A stretch of 64,000 nt of DNA, from contig NZ_CP047318.1 of assembly GCF_009857135.1 (NCBI RefSeq), positions 3,658,001 to 3,722,000 of the forward strand, written 5' to 3'. Made by a program: the position numbers and the translations under genes. The DNA is from Streptomyces sp. HM190 (GTDB lineage: Bacteria > Actinomycetota > Actinomycetes > Streptomycetales > Streptomycetaceae). The number at the start of each line of letters is the position of its first letter. The first letter of the stretch is position 1. Below are positions 42,162-51,449 of the stretch, one piece after another. The notes under the pieces were generated by a model that was not told the origin of the DNA, did no database searches, and was given only the letters and a program-made list of their open reading frames with translations.

Positions 42162-43606
42162 GCCCGTCGCCGCACGAGCCCATGGCCCAGCCTGGGACGC
42201 CGAAGGGGCCGGTCCTCGACGGGCGGCTGCCCCTCGCCGAGAACCAGCGGATCTTCCGCGAGCAGATCGCCCCCGTCTTCCTCGACGGCTGCGCACCGCA
42301 ACGGGCCCCGGTCGCCGTCATCGTGGCCGGGCAGACCGGCGCCGGGAAGACCGCCGTGACCCGTATGGTCAAGGACGCGCTGGACCGGGACGGTCCCGCG
42401 GCCTGGATCAACATGGACTTCTACAACCCGCACCATCCCGAGTACGCCCGCTGGCAGGCCGAGCGCCCCCGGGAGGCGGACGCGCTGGTCCGTCCGGACG
42501 GCGACCGCTGGTGGGAGCAGGCCCAGGACCTCGCCCTCTCCCGCGGCTACCACATCCTGCTCGAATCCGCGATGGTCACCCCGGCCGAATACGAGGACAT
42601 CTGCCGCCGCATCCGTTCGGCGCGGCTTCCCGAGGGGGTCGCCCCGTACCGCATCGAGACCGCGTTCGTGGCCGTCCCCGGCCCCGTGAGCCGGCTCGGC
42701 GTCATGACCCGCTACCTCGACGAACTCCAGCGGCACGGCCACGGCCGCCTCGTCGACCCCGACATCCACGACGCGGCGCTGCGCGGGGTGGTGCGGGGTG
42801 CCGCCGCCCTGGAACGCGAGGGGCTGGGCGACTTCGCCGCGGTGCTGCGCCGGGGCGGGGAGACCGTGCACATGCAGCACATCACCCCGCGTGGTCCCGC
42901 CTCCGCCGGCGCCGGGACTACGACCGGGGGGTCGCTGCTCGCCGCCGTCGAGCGGGAGCACGCGCGCGTGCAGACGACGGCCGAGGCGGCGCAGTTCGTC
43001 GCACGGCACGCGGCGGCGGTCGTCACGGCCCCCGACCACGTCCTGCCGGAACTGGACCGCATCGCCCGCTCCGCCGCGCCGATCCTGCCGGCGCCCGGGG
43101 CGCCGTGGCAGGCCGTGGCCGATCGCGCGGCCGCCCTGCGCACGGCGGAGCCGCCGCACCGGCCGGAGCCCACGCTGCTGGCCCGCGCCGACCACGAGGT
43201 CATCGACCTCCTCGCCCACAACCTGGCCGAACGGCACACCGCCGTCTCCCGGGGACACAGCAACCCGGTGACCGCCGCCCGCCACGAGCACACCACCGAC
43301 CGCCTGCTCGGCGAACTGTGCCGCCGCTCCGCCCTGTCACCGCAGGCCCGCGGCGCCGAGGAGGCCCACCGCCGCGCCCTGCGGGCGGACCGGACGGATC
43401 TCACGCCCCAGGTCGCACAGCCGCCCGCCCGGCAGGGCCCGGGACCGGGAACGGGCGTCGGCGCGGTCGCGGGGGCCGCGGCGGCGCGCAGCCGGTCGGG
43501 GGCCGCTCCCCAGGCGCCGACGAGCGGTGCGCGTGCGCCCGCCGCTCCTCCCCGTGCCCTCCCGGCCGCCCGCCCCGCCGGACCGCCGCCCGGACGCGGC
43601 CGCTGA
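42158..43606 (+). CDS. Zeta-toxin-family P-loop kinase
   Basis: 482 residues. The kinase domain (about 1-225) has Walker A VAGQTGAGKTAVTRM (about 59-66), AWINMDFYNPHHPEYARW (the DxY/HP substrate region of zeta kinases), LLESAMVTPAEYE and a helical lid with VMTRYLDEL. Zeta toxins phosphorylate UDP-N-acetylglucosamine and poison cell-wall synthesis. The remaining 260 residues are helical, then a disordered Pro/Ala/Arg-rich tail, longer than phage/plasmid zeta (about 290). It overlaps its small partner by 4 bp. The stop is inside a 17-bp tandem duplication. Confidence 0.85.
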   Translation: MSPSPHEPMAQPGTPKGPVLDGRLPLAENQRIFREQIAPVFLDGCAPQRAPVAVIVAGQTGAGKTAVTRMVKDALDRDGPAAWINMDFYNPHHPEYARWQAERPREADALVRPDGDRWWEQAQDLALSRGYHILLESAMVTPAEYEDICRRIRSARLPEGVAPYRIETAFVAVPGPVSRLGVMTRYLDELQRHGHGRLVDPDIHDAALRGVVRGAAALEREGLGDFAAVLRRGGETVHMQHITPRGPASAGAGTTTGGSLLAAVEREHARVQTTAEAAQFVARHAAAVVTAPDHVLPELDRIARSAAPILPAPGAPWQAVADRAAALRTAEPPHRPEPTLLARADHEVIDLLAHNLAERHTAVSRGHSNPVTAARHEHTTDRLLGELCRRSALSPQARGAEEAHRRALRADRTDLTPQVAQPPARQGPGPGTGVGAVAGAAAARSRSGAAPQAPTSGARAPAAPPRALPAARPAGPPPGRGR

Positions 43607-43624
43607 CCGGACGCGGCCGCTGAC
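43591..43624. repeat. 17-bp tandem duplication over the zeta-like kinase stop
   Basis: CGGACGCGGCCGCTGAC occurs twice exactly (43591-43607 and 43608-43624). The first copy contains the stop codon of the kinase at 43604-43606. Confidence 0.9.
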
Positions 43625-43688
43625 CGGCGGCCCTCGCCCCGTCGGCGTCACTCGGCGGCACGAGGGGCGGCGGCGCAAGGCAGGGCCG

Positions 43689-44198
43689 TCACGCCCCGAC
43701 CGTCCCGTCCACGCCCTCCCGCAGGAGGTCCGCGTGGCCGTTGTGGCGGGCGTACTCCAGGAGGACGTGGACCATGACCATCCGCAGCGAGACCTCCTCG
43801 TCCCAGCGCGGCTGACGGCCGATCAGGTCGAGGGAGGGGGCTGCGCGTTCGATACGGCGGGAGTGCTCGGCCTCCGCCTCCCACGCGGCGAACGCCTCCG
43901 CCCGCGTCGAGGCGCTGTCGTCGTACGCGGCCTGGAAGTCGATCTCGTCCGACCAGACCATGGGCGCGTCGTTGTCCTCGAACACCCGGCGGAACCAGGC
44001 CCGTTCCACCTCGGCCAGGTGGCGGACCAGCGTGAGCAGCGACAGCGTGGACGGCGGCATCGAGCGCCGGCGCAGCTGGTCGTCGGTGAGGCCCTCGCAC
44101 TTCATGGCGAGGGTCGCGCGCTGGTAGTCGAGGAAGGCCCGCAGTGTCTCCCGCTCGGATCCGGCCTGCGGCGGCCCCACTCGCTTGTCCTCGGCCAT
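43689..44198 (-). CDS. DinB-family (DUF664) protein
   Basis: A 169-residue four-helix-bundle protein. Conserved His residues fit a DinB/YfiT metal site: LLTLVRHLAEVERAWF (His about 63) and MVMVHVLLEYARHNGHADLLRE (His about 145 and 149-155), which with N-x-G-H-x-D is the DUF664 signature. In actinobacteria some members act as bacillithiol/mycothiol-dependent transferases. It is separate from the MMPL gene upstream by a strong hairpin. Confidence 0.9.
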   Translation of the reverse strand: MAEDKRVGPPQAGSERETLRAFLDYQRATLAMKCEGLTDDQLRRRSMPPSTLSLLTLVRHLAEVERAWFRRVFEDNDAPMVWSDEIDFQAAYDDSASTRAEAFAAWEAEAEHSRRIERAAPSLDLIGRQPRWDEEVSLRMVMVHVLLEYARHNGHADLLREGVDGTVGA

Positions 44199-44345
44199 GG
44201 CCGTCCTCCTCGTTCTCCGGTTCTCCGGTTCTCCGCGACCGTCCGCGACCGTCGGCAGCCCTGGGCGTCCGCTGTGTGCGGAGAATCTTGTCGAAGGAGG
44301 TGCGCAGGACGGCGACCGGGGTCCGCGGTGCCCGCCCGTGCCCGG

Positions 44346-44387
44346 GGCCGGTGAGGGCTCCCCGTCCCCACGGGGCCCTCACCGGCC
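44346..44387 (-). terminator. Strong hairpin after the MMPL gene
   Basis: GGCCGGTGAGGG pairs with CCCTCACCGGCC, continued by CCCCGT with ACGGGG after a 2-base bulge, with a 4-base loop. It lies 24 bp past the MMPL stop and terminates the leftward transcript before DinB. Confidence 0.7.
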
Positions 44388-44410
44388 GGTTCTGCGTGGA
44401 CGCCGTCGTG

Positions 44411-46711
44411 TCAGGCGCGCACGAGTTCCTCGTCCTGCTGCGTGGTCTTCGCGTCGCCGTCGCGGGTGCGCAGGCCCTCGCCCTCGACGTCGACGTCGGG
44501 CAGCGCCCGGTCCAGCCACTTCGGCAGCCACCAGGCCTTGTCGCCGAGCAGCGCGAGGACGGCCGGGACGATGGCCATCCGGACCACGAAGGCGTCGAAG
44601 AGGACCGCGACGGCGAGGCCGAAGCCGATCATCTTGACCATCGACTCGCTGGAGCCGATGAAGCCCGCGAAGACCGCCATCATGATGACCGCCGCGGCCG
44701 TCACCACCCGCGCCCCGTGCCGGAAGCCGGTGACCACGGCCTGTCCGGGGCGCTCGCCGTGGACGTACGCCTCACGCATCCGGGTCACCAGGAAGACCTC
44801 GTAGTCCATGGCGAGACCGAAGACGACACCCACCATGAAGATCGGCATCATCGACATGACCGGGCCGGTCTCCTCCACCCCCACGACGTCGGCGAGCCAG
44901 CCCCACTGGAAGACCGCGACCACCGCGCCGAGCGCCGCCATCACGCTGAGCAGGAAGCCGAGGGCCGCCTTCAGCGGGACGAGGACGGAACGGAAGACCA
45001 CGATCAGCAGCAGGAAGGCGAGGCCGACCACCAGGACCAGATACGGCACCAGCGCGTCGTCGAGCTTCTGGGAGACGTCGATGTTCATCGCCGTCGTGCC
45101 GGTGACCAGGACGTCCGCGTCGGAGTCGGCCTTGATCCGCGCCCCGGCGCCGCGGATCTCGTGGACCACGTCCTCGGTCGCCACGGACGACGGCTTGGAG
45201 TCGGTGACCACGGTGATCAGCGCCGTGTCACCGGCCTTGTTGTACGTCGCCGGGGTGACCGTGACGACGCCCTTCATGTCCTTGACCTCGTCGGACACGT
45301 CCTTGACGGCGGCCTTCGGGTCGCCGGCGGACTTGGCGTCGACCACGACCATCAGCGGGCCGTTGGAGCCGGGGCCGAAGCCCTCCGAGAGGAGGTCGTA
45401 GGCGCGGCGCTGGGTGGTGGACGTCGGCTGGGAGCCGTCGTCGGGCAGACCGAGTTCGAGGGAGGCCGCCGGGATCGCGGCGGCGCCGAGGCCGATCACG
45501 GCCACGAGCAGCACCATCACCGGCCTGCGGACCACGAAACGGGCCCACCGCGTCCCCATGTTGGGCTTCTCCGCCGTCGCGCCCCCGTGGGAAGGGGTCG
45601 TGGCCGACGCGCCCCGGCCGCCACCGTTGTTCGCCGAGGCACCGTGCGCGGCCCCGGCCTTCCTCGCCGCGCGACCGCCGCCCATCCAGCGGGCCCTGTG
45701 CCCCGTCGGCCGGACCTTGGCGCCCGCGTAGCCGAGGAGCGCCGGGACCATGGTGAGGGCGATGAGGACGGCGACGGCGACCGTGCCCGCCGCAGCGACA
45801 CCCATCTTGGTGAGCATCGGGATGTTGACGACCGCGAGGCCGACGAGGGCGATGACGACGGTCAGTCCGGCGAAGACCACGGCGGAGCCGGCCGTGCCGG
45901 TGGCCCGGCCCGCGGCGTCCTCGCGGTCACGGCCCTCGGCGAGTTCCGCGCGGTAGCGGGAGACGATGAAGAGGGCGTAGTCGATGCCCACCGCGAGGCC
46001 GATCATCATCGCGAGCGTCGACGTGGTCGTGCCGAGGTCGAGGGCGCTCGCCAGGGCGGTGATCGAGGCGACACCGATGCCCACGCCGACGAGGGCGGTC
46101 AGCAGCGGCAGCCCGGCCGAGACCAGCGAGCCGAACGTGATGACGAGGACGACCGCGGCGACCGCGATGCCGATGATCTCCGTGGTCCCGGTGTGCGGCA
46201 CGGTCTGGAGGGCGTCACCGCCGATCTCCACGGTCAGCCCGCCGTCCCGGGCCCTCTGCGCGGCGTCCTCCAGGGCCTCCTTGGAGGCGTCCTGCAGTTC
46301 CATGCCGGAGACCTCGTAGCGGACCTGCGCGTAGGCGATCGTGCCGTCCTTCGAGACCGACCTGGTCGTGAACGGGTCGGTGACCGAGGTGACCTCGGAG
46401 CCGGTGCCCAGTTCCTTGACGGTCCGCTCGACGGCGGCCTTGTTCGCGGCGTCGGCCATCTTCTCCCCGGCCGGCGCCTTGAAGACGACCCGTGCGGTGG
46501 CGCCGTCGGCGTTCATGCCGGGGAAGCGCTGGTCCAGCAGGTCGAAGGCCTTCTGCGCCTCGGTGCCGGGGATGGAGAAGGACGACGCGCCGGCGGTGGG
46601 CGCGGAGGCGGCGCCGACACCCGCGAGGGTCAGCATCGCGACCCAGATCAGGGCGACGACATGCCGTCGCCGGAAGGCGAGTCGGCCCAGTTCGTAGAGG
46701 AAGGTGGCCAC
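44411..46711 (-). CDS. MMPL-family RND transporter
   Basis: 766 residues, two-fold RND topology with about 12 membrane helices and two large extracytoplasmic loops (about 35-170 and 415-555). Helix motifs ALFIVSRYRAELAEGRDREDA and GLAMDYEVFLVTRMREAYVHG are the MMPL GXXXD(Y/F) proton-relay sequences in helices 4 and 10. MMPL proteins export lipids or small molecules. A Gly/Ala/Ser-rich insertion near 345-375 separates the halves. GTG start at 46711, 166 bp after a TetR regulator gene that probably controls it. Confidence 0.93.
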   Translation of the reverse strand: MATFLYELGRLAFRRRHVVALIWVAMLTLAGVGAASAPTAGASSFSIPGTEAQKAFDLLDQRFPGMNADGATARVVFKAPAGEKMADAANKAAVERTVKELGTGSEVTSVTDPFTTRSVSKDGTIAYAQVRYEVSGMELQDASKEALEDAAQRARDGGLTVEIGGDALQTVPHTGTTEIIGIAVAAVVLVITFGSLVSAGLPLLTALVGVGIGVASITALASALDLGTTTSTLAMMIGLAVGIDYALFIVSRYRAELAEGRDREDAAGRATGTAGSAVVFAGLTVVIALVGLAVVNIPMLTKMGVAAAGTVAVAVLIALTMVPALLGYAGAKVRPTGHRARWMGGGRAARKAGAAHGASANNGGGRGASATTPSHGGATAEKPNMGTRWARFVVRRPVMVLLVAVIGLGAAAIPAASLELGLPDDGSQPTSTTQRRAYDLLSEGFGPGSNGPLMVVVDAKSAGDPKAAVKDVSDEVKDMKGVVTVTPATYNKAGDTALITVVTDSKPSSVATEDVVHEIRGAGARIKADSDADVLVTGTTAMNIDVSQKLDDALVPYLVLVVGLAFLLLIVVFRSVLVPLKAALGFLLSVMAALGAVVAVFQWGWLADVVGVEETGPVMSMMPIFMVGVVFGLAMDYEVFLVTRMREAYVHGERPGQAVVTGFRHGARVVTAAAVIMMAVFAGFIGSSESMVKMIGFGLAVAVLFDAFVVRMAIVPAVLALLGDKAWWLPKWLDRALPDVDVEGEGLRTRDGDAKTTQQDEELVRA

Positions 46712-46877
46712 GGGCGGTACTCCCGTTCAGGTCGTGGACGTGCAGGAGGGCAGGGGTGATCGGCCCGTGTGCTGCCGTACCGGGGAGTACGTGGACAGGG
46801 TCGATCGGCCCGACGACGTGAGCGGTGGCGTCAGGTGGGGCTCAGCCGCGTGTCACGCGGCGATGGCTCGGGGTGTG

Positions 46878-47477
46878 TCAGTCGGTCGGTACACCGAGGG
46901 CGGGGAGGACCACGGCGTCGATGTACGAAACGAGGAAGGCCTGGGTCGGAGGCAGCTCTTCGAGCAGCGTCCGGGTCACGAAGGCACCGAGCATCATGTG
47001 CATCACGAAGTCGAACGCCGGGTTGTCCGGCCGGACCTCACCGCGTTCGACCGCGCGTCCCAGCAGCCGCCGGACCTCGGCGATCTGCGGTTCGACGAGG
47101 AACTCCCGGAACACCGCGAGCATCTCGGGGTTCGTGTGCACCGCCATGGCCAGGCCCCGCATGAGCGCGGAGTTCTGTTCCATGACGCAGTCGTCCTCGA
47201 GCCGCGCCAGGGCGTGCAGGTCGCCGCGCAGGGAACCGGTGTCGATGCCGGACGCGCTCATCGACTTCTCCCTGCCGATCGCCTTCGCGACCAGCTCGGC
47301 CTTGCCGCCCCACTGGCGGTAGAGGGTGGCCTTGCTGGACCTGGTGCGGGCGGCCACGGCGTCCATGGTGAGGGCGTCGTAGCCGACCTCCCGAAGGAGG
47401 TCGAGCACGGCCGCGTACAGCTCGGCCTCGCGCTCGGGCGTGAGTCGACTGCGGCGCGCCGTCGCGGTCTCAGTCAT
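46878..47477 (-). CDS. TetR-family transcriptional regulator
   Basis: 199 residues. The helix-turn-helix lies at about 20-60 (LREVGYDALTMDAVAARTRSSKATLYRQWGGKAELVAKAI). The ligand domain fits the TetR_C family with RGLAMAVHTNPEM and AVERGEVRPDNPAFDFVM. Start ATG at 47477; the open frame continues upstream to 47642 but without family resemblance. It precedes the MMPL gene on the same strand, and two matching palindromes stand upstream, so it probably represses itself and the exporter. Confidence 0.92.
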   Translation of the reverse strand: MTETATARRSRLTPEREAELYAAVLDLLREVGYDALTMDAVAARTRSSKATLYRQWGGKAELVAKAIGREKSMSASGIDTGSLRGDLHALARLEDDCVMEQNSALMRGLAMAVHTNPEMLAVFREFLVEPQIAEVRRLLGRAVERGEVRPDNPAFDFVMHMMLGAFVTRTLLEELPPTQAFLVSYIDAVVLPALGVPTD

Positions 47478-47564
47478 CCCACTCTCCCTGCTCCCCCTGG
47501 ACGTTCGAGACGACAAGGCTACCGGTCGCGTGCCGGGGCACGGGCCGGACGACCCGCCTCTCGA

Positions 47565-47626
47565 ACGAAACGGTTTCGTACACCAAGGACGATACCCCGG
47601 ACCCGGCAGAAACGAAACCGTTTCGT
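47565..47626 (-). promoter_or_regulatory. Paired palindromic TetR operators; covers gap 47478-47783
   Basis: ACGAAACGGTTTCGT (47565-47579) and ACGAAACCGTTTCGT (47612-47626) are palindromes around one central base, and are reverse complements of each other. Their centres are 47 bp apart. They lie 88-149 bp upstream of the tetR start. The rest of the 306-bp gap toward the S41 protease has repeated CCCGACCAGCCCCG blocks and no gene. Confidence 0.8.
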
Positions 47627-47783
47627 TCGTGCCCTGGGTCACGCGCCCCGCGGTTTTGCCCCCGGACCGCCCCGACCAGCCCCGAACCCGCGCCCGATCA
47701 GCCCCGGCCCCGCCCCCGACCAGCCCCGCGCATCACCCCGCGCACGAGTTGCCGCGTCCCCCGAGCCGGAAAAACATGGGGAG

Positions 47784-50700
47784 GTGAGCGACTCATACGA
47801 GACCGGAACCGGCCGGGGCACCCCCGGCTACCTGCGCTTTCCCCACATCGACGGCGACCGCGTCTGCTTCGTCGCCGAGGACGATCTGTGGCTCGCCCCG
47901 GTCGACGGCTCCGACCGCGCCTGGCGGCTCACCGTCGACCGTACGAAGGCCGCCACCCCGCGCTTCTCGCCCGACGGCCGCCACATCGCGTACACGAGCT
48001 GGCGCAGCATCGTCCCGGAGATCCATCTGGCGCCGGTGGACGGCGGCGGCCCCGCGCGCCGCCTCACCCACTGGGGCAGCCCCGACACCGCGGTCTGCGG
48101 CTGGACACCCCCCGACGACGAGGGCCGCGCGGACATCCTCGCCGTCGCGTCGCACGGCGAGCCCTTCTCCTCCTACACCTGGGCGTACAAGGTCCGCACC
48201 GACGGCGACCCCGGCCGCAAACTGCCCTGGGGGCCCGTCTGCGCCCTCCAGGTCGCCGAGATCGACGGCGAGCGCCGCACACTGCTGCTCACCGGCACGC
48301 CCCCGCACGAACCGGCCTCGTGGAAGCGCTACCGCGGCGGCGCCACGGGCCGCCTCTGGCTGCACGGCGAGCGGCTGCTGCCCGATCTCGAAGGGCATCT
48401 GCACTCCCCCATGTTCGTCGGCGGCCGCATCGCCTTCCTCTCCGACCACGAGGGCGTCGGCAACCTCTACTCCTGCGCGTACGACGGCTCCGACCTGCGC
48501 CGCCACACCGACCACGACGCCTTCTACGCCCGGCACGCGGCGAGCGACGGCAGCCGGGTGGTGTACCAGTGCGCGGGCGACCTGTGGATCGTCGACGACC
48601 TCTCCCCCGACGCCGTGCCCCGCCGTCTCGACATCCGTCTCGGCGGATCGCTCACCGGGCGGCGGCCGTACCAGGTGCCGGCCGCGCAGCACGTCGACGG
48701 CCTCTCCGTGGACGAGACGGGCCGGGCGAGTGCCGTCGTCGTGCGGGGCAGCCTGTACTGGCTGACCCATCGCGACGGGCCCGCCCGGACCATCACCGAC
48801 ACCCCCGGCGTCCGCGTCCGGCTGCCGGAGATGCTCGGCTCCGGCGGCCAGGTCGCGTACGTGACGGACGCCGACGGCGAGGACGCCGTCGAGATCGCCT
48901 ACCTCCCCCGCGCCACCGGCGACCGCGCGCCCCGCCGTCTCGCCTCCGGCGCGCTGGGCCGGGTCCTGGAGATGGTCGCCGACCCGGCGGGCGAGCGCCT
49001 CGCCCTCGCCGCGCACGACGGCCGGCTGCTGCTGCTCGACACCGCGGAGGACGCCGACGGCGAGGTCACCGAGATCATCGCGTCGCTCAACGGCCCCGTC
49101 CGCGACCTCGCGTTCTCCCCCGACGGCGGCTGGCTGGCCTGGTCCCATCCGGGCATCGGCCGGAGCCTGCGCCAGATCAAGATGGCCCGTCTGAAGGACC
49201 GGCTGATCGTCGACGTCACCGACGGCCGCTTCGAGGACGAGAACCCGGTGTTCACGAGCGACGCCCGCTATCTGGCCTTCCTGTCCTGGCGGGGCTTCGA
49301 CCCGGTCTACGACGTCCACACCGGCGACCTGTCCTTCCCTCTCGGCTGCCGCCCCTACCTGGTCCCGCTCTCCTCCGCCACGCCCTCCCCGTTCGCCCTG
49401 AACCCCGACGGCCGCCCCGTCGCCGGGGGCATGGAACCCGGCGCGGACGAGGAGGCCGGCGGCACCGTCACCGTCGAGGTCGAGGGTCTGGAGAACCGGG
49501 TCACGCCGTTCCCCGTCACCGCCTCCAAGTACTCGGCGCTGTGCCCGGTGAGCGGCGGCGGTCTGGTCTGGCTGCGCTGGCCGATCTCAGGCGCCCTCGG
49601 CGAGACCTTCGCCAACCCCGACGACACGACCGGGCGCCCGACCCTCGAGTACTTCAACATCAGCCGGGCGAAAAGGTCCGAACTCGTCTCCCACCTCGAC
49701 TGGTTCGCGGTCAGCGGCGACGGCACCCGCCTGGTGGTCGTCGACGAGGGCGACCTGCGGGCCGTGCCCTCCACCGAGTCCGGCGACAGCGACAGCACCG
49801 TCTGGATCGACCTGCGGCGCATCCTGCACGAGGTCGACCCGGCCGCCGAGTGGCGCCAGTCCTACGCCGAGGCGGGCCGGCTGATCCGCGCCTACTTCTG
49901 GGACCCGGGCATGAGCGGTATCGACTGGGCCGGGGTCCTCGACCAGTACCGGCCCCTCGTCGAACGGGTCGCCTCCCCGGACGAGTTCGCCGACCTGCTG
50001 CGCGAGGTCCTCGGCGAACTGGGCACGTCCCACGCGTACGTGTCCGCCGCCCGCCGCAACGAGGGCCCGCCCCACTACCAGCGCCGCCAGGGGCTCCTCG
50101 GCGCCAACTTCGTGCGCCGGGACGGCTGCTGGCAGGTCCGCCGGGTCCTGCCCGGCGACTCCTCGGACTCCAAGGCCCGTTCCCCGCTGGCCGGTACGGG
50201 CATCCGTGAGGGCGCCGTCCTGACCCATGTCGACGGCCGCCAAGTGGACCCGACGGCGGGCCCGTTCCCCCTGCTGGCGGGCGCGGGCGGCACGACGGTG
50301 GAGCTGACGTTCACCCCGGCCGAGGGGGAGGGCCGGGCGCGCCGCGTGGCCGTGGTCCCCCTGCTCGACGAGCGCCCCCTGCGCTACCAGGACTGGGTCG
50401 CCAAGCGCCGGGAGGTAGTCCACGAACTCAGCGGCGGCCACTGCGGCTACCTCCACATCCCCGACATGGGCGGCTCCGGCTGGGCCCAGTTCAACCGCGA
50501 CCTGCGCATGGAGGTCTCCCGGCCGGCCCTGATCGTGGACGTGCGCGGCAACGCGGGCGGCCACATCAGCGAACTGGTGGTGGCGAAGCTCACCCGCAGG
50601 ATCCTCGGCTGGGACCTCACCCGGGGCGCGCAGCCGGTGTCGTACGCCTCCAACGCGCCGCGCGGGCCGGTGGTGGCGCTGGCCGACGAGGCGACCTCGT

Positions 50701-51071
50701 CCGACGGCGACATGATCACGGCGGCCTTCAAACTGCTGGGGCTCGGCCCGGTGGTGGGCCAGCGCACCTGGGGCGGCGTCGTCGGCATGACCGGCCGCCA
50801 CCAGCTCGGCGACGGCACCGTCATCACGGTCCCCATGAACGCGGCCTGGTTCGACGCGTACGGCTGGTCCGTCGAGAACCGGGGCGTCCTGCCCGACGTC
50901 GAGGCCCTGCGCACCCCCCTCGACTGGGCCGAGGGCCGCCACTCCCAGCTCGGTGCCGCCGTGGACCTCGCCCTGGAACTCCTCAGGACCCGGCCCGCGG
51001 CGAGCCCTCCGGACTACGGCGCCGTCCCGGACAGGTCCCGCCCGAAACTGCCGCCGAGGAACGGCGGCTGA
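47784..51071 (+). CDS. Tricorn-type S41 protease
   Basis: 1095 residues in the tricorn plan: N-terminal beta-propellers (about 10-650; TPRFSPDGRHIAYTS, LAFSPDGGWLAWS type blades), a C1 helical bundle (about 690-770, GMSGIDWAGVLDQYRPLVERV), a PDZ domain (about 780-855) and the S41 catalytic domain (about 860-1070). The nucleophile Ser is in ADEATSSDGDMITAAFK, and RGNAGGHISELVV is the oxyanion region. Tricorn degrades oligopeptides made by the proteasome. It is cytoplasmic. The GTG start sits in ATGGGGAGGTGA, so the ribosome site GGGGAGG almost touches it and a 3-codon ORF overlaps it; initiation may be unusual. Confidence 0.93.
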   Translation: MSDSYETGTGRGTPGYLRFPHIDGDRVCFVAEDDLWLAPVDGSDRAWRLTVDRTKAATPRFSPDGRHIAYTSWRSIVPEIHLAPVDGGGPARRLTHWGSPDTAVCGWTPPDDEGRADILAVASHGEPFSSYTWAYKVRTDGDPGRKLPWGPVCALQVAEIDGERRTLLLTGTPPHEPASWKRYRGGATGRLWLHGERLLPDLEGHLHSPMFVGGRIAFLSDHEGVGNLYSCAYDGSDLRRHTDHDAFYARHAASDGSRVVYQCAGDLWIVDDLSPDAVPRRLDIRLGGSLTGRRPYQVPAAQHVDGLSVDETGRASAVVVRGSLYWLTHRDGPARTITDTPGVRVRLPEMLGSGGQVAYVTDADGEDAVEIAYLPRATGDRAPRRLASGALGRVLEMVADPAGERLALAAHDGRLLLLDTAEDADGEVTEIIASLNGPVRDLAFSPDGGWLAWSHPGIGRSLRQIKMARLKDRLIVDVTDGRFEDENPVFTSDARYLAFLSWRGFDPVYDVHTGDLSFPLGCRPYLVPLSSATPSPFALNPDGRPVAGGMEPGADEEAGGTVTVEVEGLENRVTPFPVTASKYSALCPVSGGGLVWLRWPISGALGETFANPDDTTGRPTLEYFNISRAKRSELVSHLDWFAVSGDGTRLVVVDEGDLRAVPSTESGDSDSTVWIDLRRILHEVDPAAEWRQSYAEAGRLIRAYFWDPGMSGIDWAGVLDQYRPLVERVASPDEFADLLREVLGELGTSHAYVSAARRNEGPPHYQRRQGLLGANFVRRDGCWQVRRVLPGDSSDSKARSPLAGTGIREGAVLTHVDGRQVDPTAGPFPLLAGAGGTTVELTFTPAEGEGRARRVAVVPLLDERPLRYQDWVAKRREVVHELSGGHCGYLHIPDMGGSGWAQFNRDLRMEVSRPALIVDVRGNAGGHISELVVAKLTRRILGWDLTRGAQPVSYASNAPRGPVVALADEATSSDGDMITAAFKLLGLGPVVGQRTWGGVVGMTGRHQLGDGTVITVPMNAAWFDAYGWSVENRGVLPDVEALRTPLDWAEGRHSQLGAAVDLALELLRTRPAASPPDYGAVPDRSRPKLPPRNGG

Positions 51072-51079
51072 CACGCGAA

Positions 51080-51109
51080 CGGGGCGCCCCCGGTGAGGAG
51101 GGCGCCCCG
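51080..51109. terminator. Bidirectional terminator between convergent genes
   Basis: CGGGGCGCCC (51080-51089) pairs exactly with GGGCGCCCCG (51100-51109) around a 10-base loop, between the ends of the S41 protease gene and the small gene at 51135. It can serve both strands. Confidence 0.75.
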
Positions 51110-51134
51110 CTCGGGACCGCGGCGGACGCTCGAC

Positions 51135-51368
51135 TCAGAAGTCGTGGTCCTGCTGGAACCGGTCCTCGGCGTCACGCAGGTCGCGCTCGCGCTCGCCCTG
51201 AGGCTGCCGGCCGCGCTGCCCAGGCTGCTGCTGAGCCCGCTCACGCTCCTGACGCGCGCGCTCCTCCGGCGACGGCCGCTGCGTCTCCTGCGGAGCCCGC
51301 CCGGCCTTCTGCCGCGCCTGGTGCTTGAGCTGCTCGGTCTTCTCCTGGAACTGGTCCTTCATGCCCAT
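51135..51368 (-). CDS. Small Gln/Arg/Glu-rich hydrophilic protein
   Basis: 77 residues, highly charged and Gln-rich (EERARQERERAQQQPGQRGRQPQGERERD), with no hydrophobic core, so probably disordered or a single long helix. ATG at 51368 with GGGAG nine bases upstream; ATG at 51362 is also possible. Resembles the small stress-linked hydrophilic proteins (CsbD-like in size only) of Streptomyces; I do not recognise the family. Confidence 0.6.
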   Translation of the reverse strand: MGMKDQFQEKTEQLKHQARQKAGRAPQETQRPSPEERARQERERAQQQPGQRGRQPQGERERDLRDAEDRFQQDHDF

Positions 51369-51449
51369 GTGGTTTCACTCCCGTTGTGGGTGAGGGGATC
51401 GGGCCTCGACCAGACAAACACGGGCGGACATCCCACGCATTTCGATCAC

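Noticed and set aside
46704..47783. The S41 protease frame stays open about 1080 bp upstream of its GTG.
   Set aside because: That stretch overlaps the whole tetR gene antisense, lacks propeller sequence, and high GC leaves antisense frames open by chance.
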